Below, one piece after another: positions 1 through 6,258 of a stretch of DNA of 6,610 nt. Every line of letters begins with the position of its first letter. Position 1 is the stretch's first letter. The notes under the pieces were generated by a model, which saw only the letters and a program-made list of their open reading frames with translations, was not told the origin of the DNA and searched no databases. Position numbers and translations under genes: made by a program. The DNA is taken from positions 1 through 6,610 of the forward strand of contig CAZLLV010000383.1 of assembly GCA_964560325.1 (NCBI GenBank). Direction: 5' to 3'. Source of the DNA: CAZLLV01 sp964560325 (GTDB lineage: Bacteria > Acidobacteriota > Thermoanaerobaculia > Multivoradales > DATKCC01).

Positions 1-1308
1 CGGCGCGGTGTCCGCGATGCCCCACAGCCGGGCGGTCGTGAACTCCTCGTCCGGGATGTGGCCGCCGCCGGCCTCGAACGTCTCGGCGAGACGCGGGCCC
101 ATGTCGTGGCGCTTGAGATCGGCGAACAGCGGCACTTCCACGCCGCCGCCCGGCGCGTTCGGGAACCCGACCTTCTTGAGGTTCAGGTTGTAGTAGACGT
201 TCGCCGATGGGTCGGTCGGAACCTCGGGGTGGGCGAGCGGCAGGAACTTCGAGTCGGTCTGGAGCGACGGGATGTGGCAGTTGGTGCAGCCGACGCTGTC
301 GAAGACCTGGAAACCGTAGCCGGCGGTGCTGTCGTACGGCTCGTAGCGCGGCACCGGGTTGTTGACGTCGAAGAAGTGGAGGGCCGACATCTCGCCTTCG
401 GTGACCTCGTTGACGTGGCCGTCGCCGTCTTCGTCGACACCGGCACCGAAGACCTCGTTGGGCTGGATGCCGAAGTGGAACTGCATGGCGCCCCGGTCGA
501 AGTCGCGCATGGTGAAGTTCTCGCCCTTGCGGCCGAACGGCCGGACGACGAGATCCTCGGCGATGCCCTGGTTGTCGATCTCGACGTCGCCGCCGCCGAG
601 GCTGGTGACGGTGCCGAAGTTGACGCCCTTGGTGTCGAGCGAGATCACGGTGCCGGCCGGAGAGGCCTGCGCCTGCGCGAGGAGGCCCTGGAGCTCGGCC
701 GTCATCTCCTTGCCGAGGGCCTCGACGCCGCCGCCGCCGAAGAGGAAGGGCGGGTTGGCGAAGCGGCCGTTGTAGTCGGCCACGCCGTCACGCACCATCG
801 GGATGTCGGGATCGTGCCCGGCGACCCACGTGACGCGGTCGTCGAAGGTGTCCGCGACGTCGATCAGGCTCGCCAGGATGATGGCATTCGTGGCGCCACC
901 GCCGACACCACCGATACCCAGCGTGGGGGGCAGCGTGCGGTGGCTGACGATCGTGTGGCACTCGTTGCAGCTCTGGGCGTCGAGACCGTTGACGCGCAGG
1001 AAGGTGCCGTTGCCCTGAAGGCTCGGCCGGTGGCCGAACTCGATGGCGTTCGGCTCGTTGGGGTCGAACGGACCCTCGCCGAAGCCGTCGTGCTCGTTGA
1101 AGGGGGTCGAGAAGACCAGAAGGCCGAGCTGCCGTGCCTCTCGGATCGCCTTGTTGCCCTGATTGAGCGAGCTCACGAACTGGGCGTGGGTCAGCCCATC
1201 CGTAGCCGCGTGGCCGGGATCATCGAGGGGTTGTGCGTCCGCCGTCACGGGCGAGAGGGCGCACAGGAGGGCGACGGCCGCCGCCGCCAGCCATGGATTT
1301 CGCGTCAT
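1..1308 (-). CDS. Exported di-heme oxidoreductase (DHOR/DUF1111 family), partial: C-terminus beyond left edge
   Basis: My minus-strand translation gives 436 codons with no stop before the window edge. Residues 1-25 form a Sec signal peptide (MTRNPW, a hydrophobic Ala/Leu/Val stretch, then ADA before Gln26), so the protein should be periplasmic. C16 is preceded by Leu, so this is not a lipobox. Two c-type heme motifs are visible: CNECH at 114-118 and CTNCH at 341-345. Between them is a Ca-binding-like acidic loop (DEDGDGHVNE, 292-301). Near the edge are the DHOR-typical segments KRHDMGPRL (399-407) and FTTARLWGIADTAP (423-436). The family is known as putative di-heme peroxidases or oxidoreductases distantly related to MauG/CcpA; the substrate cannot be read from sequence. 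The usual C-terminal LHDG-type segment would lie outside the window. The ATG at 1308 has an AGAGGA Shine-Dalgarno about 9 nt upstream. It follows a Crp/Fnr gene on the same strand by 109 bp, which may regulate it. Family call is strong; enzymatic role is inferred. Confidence 0.93.
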   Translation of the reverse strand, partial: MTRNPWLAAAAVALLCALSPVTADAQPLDDPGHAATDGLTHAQFVSSLNQGNKAIREARQLGLLVFSTPFNEHDGFGEGPFDPNEPNAIEFGHRPSLQGNGTFLRVNGLDAQSCNECHTIVSHRTLPPTLGIGGVGGGATNAIILASLIDVADTFDDRVTWVAGHDPDIPMVRDGVADYNGRFANPPFLFGGGGVEALGKEMTAELQGLLAQAQASPAGTVISLDTKGVNFGTVTSLGGGDVEIDNQGIAEDLVVRPFGRKGENFTMRDFDRGAMQFHFGIQPNEVFGAGVDEDGDGHVNEVTEGEMSALHFFDVNNPVPRYEPYDSTAGYGFQVFDSVGCTNCHIPSLQTDSKFLPLAHPEVPTDPSANVYYNLNLKKVGFPNAPGGGVEVPLFADLKRHDMGPRLAETFEAGGGHIPDEEFTTARLWGIADTAP

Positions 1309-1417
1309 CTTTGATCTTCCTCTCCAGTGTGGGATGAATCGGTTCTCTTCATCTCGGGTTCGAAGTGTCGCCGGTGCGAAGCGGTACCGCCGTATCCGCT
1401 CCGTCCGGGATCGAAGC
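1309..1417 (-). promoter_or_regulatory. Spacer between Crp/Fnr gene and di-heme gene; possible promoter/operator region
   Basis: This 109-bp gap lies between the regulator's stop and the di-heme start. It holds a perfect 10-bp palindrome (gcggtaccgc, 1381-1390), a TTCGAA element (1359-1364) and the Shine-Dalgarno of the di-heme gene. On the minus strand the palindrome half can also form a bulged stem of about 7 bp (AGCGG-A-TA with TACCGCT), without a following T run. I find no convincing -35/-10 pair. The gap is long enough for a separate promoter, but read-through from the regulator is equally possible. Functional assignment is inference. Confidence 0.3.
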
Positions 1418-2137
1418 TCAAAACGCGGCCGCGCCTTCGACCTCCAGGGCCGCGTTGGTCAGGATGATCCGGCGCCCTTCGCGCTCGATCAGGCCCTGGG
1501 CCTCGATCTCCGAGAGGAGCTTCGAGGCCCATTGCCGGGAGCAGCCGAGGGTGCCGGCCAGGTCTCTTACCGTGAGTGGGGCGTCGAGCAAAGTACCACG
1601 GTCGGTCGGCACGCCGCACGAGTCGGCCAGCTCCTGGAGCTGCCGCACCAGCCGGTCGCCGAGGCTGCCGCCGCCGGCGGCTTCGTACACACCGCCCTGA
1701 AGGGTGACCAGATCCTGGCTCACCCGGATCAGCAGCTCGACCGCGACCCGCGGGTAGCGCAGGAGAAAGGGCACGAACCGCTTGCGGGGCACGTGATCGA
1801 CGACGCACGAACCGACCGACTCCGCGCTCAGCAGGTACGGGTCACCGGTCACCACCTCGGCGAGGCCGAGGATGCCGAACGGAGCGACGATCCTGACCCC
1901 CACCGGCTTGCCGCCGGGGGTCAGGTGGTGGGTACGGACGAGGCCGGAGCGAACGACGAACAGCCCGGTCGCCGGGTCGCCCTGGTGGAGGATCGCGTCG
2001 CCGGCGCCGTAGCGCCGGGGCTCGACGAGCGCTTCGAGGGCCTCGCGAGCGTCGTCGTCGAGATCGTCGAAGACGCAGCTCTCCGCACCCTCCGCCGCGC
2101 CCCGGTCGTGCCGGTGGTGGTTTCCGTTCCGGTTCAC
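1418..2137 (-). CDS. Crp/Fnr-family transcriptional regulator
   Basis: This 239-residue protein has the length and layout of the Crp/Fnr family. An N-terminal cyclic-nucleotide-binding-like beta barrel spans about 24-125 (RYGAGDAILHQGDPATGLFVV at 42-62 is the classic opening), a dimerisation helix about 126-165, and a C-terminal winged helix about 166-230 with the helix-turn-helix LTVRDLAGTLGCSRQWASKL (188-207). The effector pocket region (FGILGLAEVVTGDPYLLSAE, 87-106) lacks the Arg-Ser pair that binds cAMP phosphate in E. coli CRP. The four cysteines (21, 111, 174, 199) are scattered and do not form an FNR-type iron-sulfur cluster, so the signal is unknown. I chose the GTG at 2137 because AGAGG lies 5 nt upstream and because codon third positions become GC-rich only from here; a GTG at 2143 is the alternative. 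The open frame continues upstream to 2398 but is Pro/Arg-rich and unlikely to be coding. Its position just upstream of the di-heme gene suggests that gene as a target. Confidence 0.9.
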   Translation of the reverse strand: MNRNGNHHRHDRGAAEGAESCVFDDLDDDAREALEALVEPRRYGAGDAILHQGDPATGLFVVRSGLVRTHHLTPGGKPVGVRIVAPFGILGLAEVVTGDPYLLSAESVGSCVVDHVPRKRFVPFLLRYPRVAVELLIRVSQDLVTLQGGVYEAAGGGSLGDRLVRQLQELADSCGVPTDRGTLLDAPLTVRDLAGTLGCSRQWASKLLSEIEAQGLIEREGRRIILTNAALEVEGAAAF

Positions 2138-2368
2138 GCTCACCTCTCGTGGCCGAAGCCTCCCCCTGTCCGCAAGCGATGCGGCGGGGGTGGCCGCGGT
2201 GTTCGCCGGGGTGCGGCGCCCGAAAGCCGGGGCGTTCGCGACCCCTCGTCTGGCTGATTCTCTACAGCGTAGGGTGCAGCGCGGCGGGGAATCTGGGACA
2301 GGCGGAAGCTTGCCCCGGACGATGGGCCCGGAGGGGAGGGGAGGGGGGGCGGGCGGGTGGTCCGAGGG
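2138..2368 (-). promoter_or_regulatory. Upstream region of the Crp/Fnr gene
   Basis: About 230 bp without a convincing gene separate the regulator start from the 2369-2399 hairpin. The least GC-rich patch (about 2261-2276) contains TAGAGAAT on the minus strand, roughly 130 bp before the start codon, the best -10-like string here. No matching -35 is present at 16-18 bp spacing. The far end is a G-run block on the plus strand (listed separately), which makes the minus-strand RNA extremely C-rich and G-poor. A promoter for the regulator must lie here or in the preceding transcript, but I cannot place it. Confidence 0.3.
2333..2357 (+). other. G-run block, potential G-quadruplex
   Basis: Five consecutive G tracts of 4, 4, 7, 3 and 3 bases are separated by single A or C bases, continuing into GTGG. 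This satisfies the usual G3+ with 1-base-loop rule for a stable intramolecular quadruplex on the plus strand. For the flanking minus-strand genes this is the template strand. It sits 11 bp from the 13-bp hairpin, between the 38-residue ORF and the Crp/Fnr gene. Quadruplex formation is inferred from the sequence pattern. Confidence 0.55.
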
Positions 2369-2399
2369 GGTGCGGGGGCCCGGCCGGGGCCCCCGCACC
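2369..2399 (-). terminator. Strong GC hairpin, probable transcription terminator without U-tract
   Basis: A perfect 13-bp inverted repeat (ggtgcgggggccc, 2369-2381, with gggcccccgcacc, 2387-2399) encloses a 5-nt loop (ggccg). Eleven of the stem's 13 pairs are G-C or C-G in uninterrupted runs, so it would be very stable. It starts 19 bp after the stop at 2419 on the minus strand. No T run follows on either strand, so it is not a canonical intrinsic terminator. On the minus strand it is followed by a C-rich, G-poor stretch that could act as a Rho-loading region. Its placement between two minus-strand transcription units fits a terminator or RNA-stability element. Confidence 0.5.
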
Positions 2400-2418
2400 G
2401 CTACGTTCGAAGGCCCGG

Positions 2419-2535
2419 TCAGCCGTTGGGGTTGCCGTTGCCGTCGCCGCCTCGATCGTCGGGCAGGCGCGTCACCTCGATGCGTACGACCGGGTTGTGC
2501 CAGTCGAAGTCGTCGGCCGCCTCGTCAAGGCTCAT
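2419..2535 (-). CDS. Possible small acidic protein of 38 residues, unrecognised
   Basis: A short open frame runs from ATG at 2535 to TGA at 2419. The product starts MSLDEAADDFDWHNP, continues through VVRIEVTRLPDD and ends in a Gly/Asn/Asp tail (GGDGNGNPNG). It has no signal peptide, membrane segment or cysteine. Support comes from codon use: about nine in ten third positions are G or C, as in the neighbouring genes, while the 30 bases just upstream are AT-rich like an untranslated leader. A strong hairpin begins 19 bp after the stop. Against it, the only Shine-Dalgarno-like string (AGGG) is 1 nt from the ATG. It lies 87 bp downstream of the VWA gene on the same strand and could be cotranscribed with it. 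It could instead be the remnant of a larger protein. I do not recognise the family. Confidence 0.42.
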   Translation of the reverse strand: MSLDEAADDFDWHNPVVRIEVTRLPDDRGGDGNGNPNG

Positions 2536-2622
2536 GCCCTGACAGAGAGAATACGAATTCCGCTATGCGATCGGATTCATCCGGTCCGGGGGTCGAGGAT
2601 GGAGACGCGCACCTCCGGCGCT

Positions 2623-4512
2623 TCAGCGCTCGCGGGCGAGGATCCAGTGCCCACTCTCGGCGTCCGCCAGGAGCGCCTGCTGGACGGCGGGCGCCCAGGC
2701 ACCGTCGCCCGCCAGGTCGAACGCCACCGTGTGGACGCTCGCGGCACCGCTCCGGAGGCTGCGGGCGATCACCCGCACGCGGTAGCTCCCGTCGGCGGGC
2801 AGCTCGAGGTCGGCGAGGAAGCGGACGCCGCCGTCCGCTAGCGCCTCGCGGGCCGCGCCGTCCGCGAAGTCGACCCGCTGGCTGAAGAAGTCGGCGACCG
2901 AGCCGTCCTCGCCGAAGGCGTAGCCGAGGATCTCGGCCGCGACCTCGCCCTCCGGGCCGCCGGCGAGCAGGCCGGGTCCGGAGAGGTCGATCACCACCGG
3001 CACCCGCCAGCCGCCGTCGTCGGACGGCAGCGCGGCGGCGCGGAAGGCGGAGCCGATGCCGTCCTGGTCGCGGCCGGCGAAGAGGAGGCCGTGGAGCTCG
3101 CTTCGCCGCTCGGCGGCGGTGAGCGCCTCGAAGCCGCGCGGCGTCCGGTAGCCGGCGCGGTGGCTCACGCGGGCGCTTCGGGGCAGCCCCTCGACCTCGA
3201 TCGAGAGCTCCCGGAAGCCGTCCTCCCAGCCGGGCGAGTCGCCCGCGTCGGCGGTGAACGACAGCACGTAGGTGACCGTGGTGGCTTCGATCACCCGCCC
3301 CAGCGCACGGCCGAGGTCGTTGCCGTTGTCGTAGAGGGCGCCGCCGGTCTCGCGCGCGATGAGCGACAGCCCTTCGCGATGGGAGCCCCGGGCGCCGATC
3401 CCCTGGATCTCGATGGCGTGGACGGCCCATCCGGCCCGCTTCAGCTCGTCGATCATCGCCTCCACCTCCTGGCGGATCCAGTCGCCGCCGCCGCTCGCCC
3501 ACCAGCCCTGCGAGCCGGTGCGCGGCCCCGCCTCCAGGTAGCTGTCGAGGAGGGTGGCGTCGAAGCCTCCGCTCAGCATCACGAGGTGTTTCGAGCCCTG
3601 CACGGCGGCGGTCTTGCGGGCGAGCGAGGCGAGGGAGCGCGAGAGGTCGGAGACCCGCCCCGCCCGCCGGTCGAAGATCTGCTGCTCGGCCGACCACATC
3701 AGGTTCGCGAGCTTGTTCGCCTCGAGGCCGCCGCGCCCGCCGAGCGGGCCGGCCCAGCCGTTCGCCATCGCCTCCTCGGCGAGGCTCGTCTCGATGCCGG
3801 TGTCGGCACCGAGGTCGGCGAGCACGACGTCGAACGGCCGCGCGGTCAGCCCGAGCGGATCGGCACGCTCGCCCTCGTCGCCGGCGCCGGCGAACGCCAG
3901 GGCGTCGCCCGGGCTCTCGCCGTCGAGGAGCGCGCGGAAGCCGTCGAGCACGCGCAGGATCTCGCCCCGATCGGTGGTGAAGTCGAGGATCATCGAGGCG
4001 CCCCGGCGGGGGCTGTAGAAGGCGACGGCGACCAGGTCGCTCGGGTGCAGGCCGGTCTCCACCAGGCCGCGGGCGGCGCGTTCGGCGCGCGAGAGGTCGT
4101 GCGGGCGGCTGAAGGCGAGGTCGAACAGGAGGAGGAAATGGCGCCGGCCGGCGGGATCGAGGCCGTGGAGGGGGCCGGCCGAAGCCGCGGCGCCGGGCGC
4201 GGTAGCCGTCGTGACCGCGAGGTCGACCACCTCGAACGACTCCACGGTGCGCGGCACGCCCTCGTCGTAGATCCGGAAATCGTCCGTGGAGAGGCCGCGG
4301 ACCGGCCGGCCCTCGTAGACGATCTGCACCGGCACCTCGACGACGGTGACCTGCGAAACGTCGCCGAAGCCGCGGTCGGCCGGCGCCGGAGCCGCCGGTG
4401 GCGCATCCCGGGCGTGCGCGGGGGCGGCGGCGAAGAGTGTGGCGAGGACGGTGAGGACGGTGAGCATGGAGAGGATACCGAGGCCGAAGAGGGTGACGTG
4501 GATGCGTCTCAT
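2623..4512 (-). CDS. Secreted VWFA-related (Acidobacterial-type) domain protein
   Basis: This 629-residue protein begins with a Sec signal peptide (MRRIHVTLFGLG, hydrophobic to about 27, AHA ending at 34), so it should be exported. Residues 54-98 carry the opening typical of the VWFA-related Acidobacterial family: VPVQIVYEGRPVRGLSTDDF followed by YDEG and ESFEVVDL. A von Willebrand A-like fold follows from about 124 to 410. Its metal-site strand reads FLLLFDLAFS (126-135), a DxxxS form of the canonical DxSxS, so metal binding may be altered. KHLVMLSGGFD (308-318) and WAVHAIEIQG (362-371) are later core strands. TYVLSF (414-419) and VSHRAGYRTPR (449-459) are the family's closing motifs. Residues 470-629 form a further beta-rich region. 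ATG at 4512 is chosen over 4527 because GGGAG lies 8 nt upstream of it. It is divergent from the winged-helix/TPR regulator. The stop context suggests a possible frame continuation (see findings). The ligand is unknown. Confidence 0.9.
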   Translation of the reverse strand: MRRIHVTLFGLGILSMLTVLTVLATLFAAAPAHARDAPPAAPAPADRGFGDVSQVTVVEVPVQIVYEGRPVRGLSTDDFRIYDEGVPRTVESFEVVDLAVTTATAPGAAASAGPLHGLDPAGRRHFLLLFDLAFSRPHDLSRAERAARGLVETGLHPSDLVAVAFYSPRRGASMILDFTTDRGEILRVLDGFRALLDGESPGDALAFAGAGDEGERADPLGLTARPFDVVLADLGADTGIETSLAEEAMANGWAGPLGGRGGLEANKLANLMWSAEQQIFDRRAGRVSDLSRSLASLARKTAAVQGSKHLVMLSGGFDATLLDSYLEAGPRTGSQGWWASGGGDWIRQEVEAMIDELKRAGWAVHAIEIQGIGARGSHREGLSLIARETGGALYDNGNDLGRALGRVIEATTVTYVLSFTADAGDSPGWEDGFRELSIEVEGLPRSARVSHRAGYRTPRGFEALTAAERRSELHGLLFAGRDQDGIGSAFRAAALPSDDGGWRVPVVIDLSGPGLLAGGPEGEVAAEILGYAFGEDGSVADFFSQRVDFADGAAREALADGGVRFLADLELPADGSYRVRVIARSLRSGAASVHTVAFDLAGDGAWAPAVQQALLADAESGHWILARER

Positions 4513-4692
4513 GGTGTGAGCTCCCATTCGATCTGGAGGCCCGGGCGGTAGAATCTTCGAAGCCGCTCCACGACCAGGGCCCCACGTTCGGCGACCAGGC
4601 TAACCCCCCGGCGGCGCGAGGCCCATGAGGTCGCGATGAGGACCCGCACAGGCCGAGATGAAACGCCACGAGCCGACGAGCCACGCCCCCTC
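4513..4692. promoter_or_regulatory. Divergent promoter region between VWA gene and winged-helix/TPR regulator
   Basis: This 180-bp gap separates two genes transcribed away from each other, so it should contain both promoters. It holds TAGAAT (4549-4554, plus strand), a -10-like hexamer with only a poor -35 match (TTCGAT, 4527-4532). An 8-bp palindrome CTTCGAAG (4555-4562) immediately follows, a possible operator half or core. The VWA Shine-Dalgarno (GGGAG on the minus strand) is at about 4521-4525. GAGGT at 4627-4631 would serve an alternative regulator start at 4636. Regulation of both genes by the regulator is inferred from the divergent layout. Confidence 0.4.
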
Positions 4693-6255
4693 ATGACCTC
4701 CGAGCGCCGCCTCCTCTTCGACCGGTTCGAGCTCGTGGCCGAGACCGGTGAGCTCTTCCGGGACGGCACGCGCGTCCCGCTCCAGCACCAGCCGGCGCAG
4801 CTCCTCGCCTTGCTCGCCGGGCGCGCCGGCGAGGCGGTTTCGCGCGAGGAGATCCGGGACGAGATCTGGGGCCGCGAGACCTTCGTCGACCACGACCAGT
4901 CGATCAACTACTGCGTCCGCCAGATCCGGCAGGCGCTCGGCGACGACCCGGCGGCTCCCCGCTACGTCGAGACCGTGCCGCGGCACGGGTACCGCTTCGT
5001 GGCTCCGGTCGAGGAGCGGAAGGGGGAGGCGGTCGAATCGGCCGCTCCGGCGACCGGCGAAGCGTTCGGCCCGGCTCCGTCGCCGGCCCCGTCACCCGTC
5101 AGGCCCGGCCGCCGCGCGGCGATCGCCGGAGGGGCCGCGGCGCTCGTCCTGCTGGCGCTGGCCGCGGTCTGGGTGGCGGCGGGCTCCGGGTGGCTCGCGG
5201 GCGACGGCGCGCGGGACGGGAGCGGGGAGGCCGCCGCGGCGGCCCCGTCCGGCGAGCCGCCGACCCAGGTCGTGGTCCCGGAGGAGGCCCACTATCGCTT
5301 CCTCGAAGCACGCTACCGGCTCGAGAGGGCGACGCCCGCGGAGCACGTCGATGCGGCCACCGAGGCGATCGAGCTGCTGGAGGCCGTGGTCGCCGAGGTG
5401 CCCCGCTACGCCGAAGCGCACGCGGTGCTCGCCGACGCCTGGATGCTCCGCTTCGATCTGCCCCGGCACGAGGCGATGGAGCACGCCGGAGCGGCGGCAC
5501 GCCGGGCCCTCGCGATCGACCCCGGTCTGCCGCTCGCCCACACGGTGCTCGCGGCGACGCTCCTCTTCCACCGTCTCGACTGGACGGGGGCCGAGGAGCA
5601 CCTCGAACGGGCGCTCGAGCTCGAACCGCAGTCCCCCGACGCGGTCTTCCTCTCCGCCATCCTGTCCTCGACCCTCGGTCGGCACGAGCAGGCGATCGCC
5701 ACCGCCCGCCGCGCCGCCACGCTCGAGCCGGGGCAGCTCCCGGGCCTCTCGATCGCCTGGTTCTACTACTTCGCGGGCCGGTTCGACCAGGCGATCGTCG
5801 AGGCCGAGCGGGTGCTGGAGCTCTCCCCCGGCGACGAGCCGAGCCACCAGGTGCTCGTCCTCGCCCACCTCGCGCGCGGCGACGAGCCGGCAGCCGACGC
5901 GGAGATCGACCGCTACTACGGTCACCTCTCCGGCCTGCCCGAGGACCAGGACGCGGGGATGCCCGGCGCCCGCGAGCTTTACGCCGCGTGGTGGCACAAC
6001 CGCCACCAGGTGGCGCCCGGGGTGGTGAGCCCGATGCTCCACGCCACCCACGCCGTCCTCGCCGGCGAGCCCGAGGGGGCGATCGACAGCCTTCTGGAAG
6101 CCTGCCGCGACCGCCTCGCCACCTGGGACCTCCCCTTCGTCGCCGTCGACCCCCGCTGGGACCCGCTCCGCGACCGGGAGCGCTTCGGCGAGGTGCTCGA
6201 ATGCGTCGGCGCGCCCGGGACGGAGGGGGCGCGGCTGGAGGGGATGGAGGGGTAG
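4693..6255 (+). CDS. CadC-like membrane regulator: OmpR-type winged helix, one TM helix, TPR domain
   Basis: The 520-residue product has three parts. Residues 7-104 are an OmpR/PhoB-type winged-helix DNA-binding domain: RFELVAETGELFRDG, REEIRDEIWG, the recognition-helix region DHDQSINYCVRQIRQALGDD, and the wing PRYVETVPRHGYRFVAPV. A Pro/Ala/Glu linker (105-138) leads to one membrane helix (about 142-164) preceded by RPGRR. The remainder should be periplasmic and contains about five TPR-like units between 199 and 400, for example HLERALELEPQSPDAVF (303-319) and AERVLELSPGDEPSHQV (371-387). It ends with the family-like segment VDPRWDPLRDRERF. No receiver or kinase domain is present, so it resembles one-component regulators that sense outside and bind DNA inside. 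An in-frame ATG at 4636 has GAGGT 5 nt upstream, but the 19 extra codons have much lower GC at third positions, so I prefer 4693, which lacks a clear Shine-Dalgarno. The likely target is the divergent VWA gene. Confidence 0.91.
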   Translation: MTSERRLLFDRFELVAETGELFRDGTRVPLQHQPAQLLALLAGRAGEAVSREEIRDEIWGRETFVDHDQSINYCVRQIRQALGDDPAAPRYVETVPRHGYRFVAPVEERKGEAVESAAPATGEAFGPAPSPAPSPVRPGRRAAIAGGAAALVLLALAAVWVAAGSGWLAGDGARDGSGEAAAAAPSGEPPTQVVVPEEAHYRFLEARYRLERATPAEHVDAATEAIELLEAVVAEVPRYAEAHAVLADAWMLRFDLPRHEAMEHAGAAARRALAIDPGLPLAHTVLAATLLFHRLDWTGAEEHLERALELEPQSPDAVFLSAILSSTLGRHEQAIATARRAATLEPGQLPGLSIAWFYYFAGRFDQAIVEAERVLELSPGDEPSHQVLVLAHLARGDEPAADAEIDRYYGHLSGLPEDQDAGMPGARELYAAWWHNRHQVAPGVVSPMLHATHAVLAGEPEGAIDSLLEACRDRLATWDLPFVAVDPRWDPLRDRERFGEVLECVGAPGTEGARLEGMEG

Positions 6256-6258
6256 GTC

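Noticed and set aside
1246..1263. Lipoprotein signal in the di-heme protein (Cys16)
   Set aside because: The residue before the cysteine is Leu rather than Gly/Ala/Ser, and a good signal peptidase I site (ADA) lies further on.
58..1314. Long plus-strand open frame of 418 codons
   Set aside because: Antisense shadow of the di-heme gene, whose minus-strand frame has a signal peptide and two CxxCH motifs; the plus-strand product is Val/Ala/Glu/Arg-rich with no recognisable domain.
1311..1324. FNR-like half-site TTGAT upstream of the di-heme gene
   Set aside because: Only one half-site; the matching ATCAA at 4-nt spacing is absent and the string overlaps the ribosome binding region.
2138..2398. 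N-terminal extension of the Crp/Fnr frame up to 2398
   Set aside because: Starts inside the hairpin, is Pro/Arg-rich, and codon bias and a Shine-Dalgarno support the GTG at 2137.
4444..4464. Tandem 9-bp repeat (gaggacggt twice, then gag)
   Set aside because: It simply encodes repeated Thr-Val-Leu in the signal peptide of the VWA protein.
3091..4551. Plus-strand open frame of 486 codons opposite the VWA gene
   Set aside because: Antisense shadow with repetitive Glu/Ala/Gly/Val/Arg composition and no domain.
2525..4684. Minus-strand open frame of 719 codons overlapping the VWA gene
   Set aside because: Arg/Pro-rich alternate-frame shadow produced by high GC; the VWA frame carries the signal peptide and family motifs.
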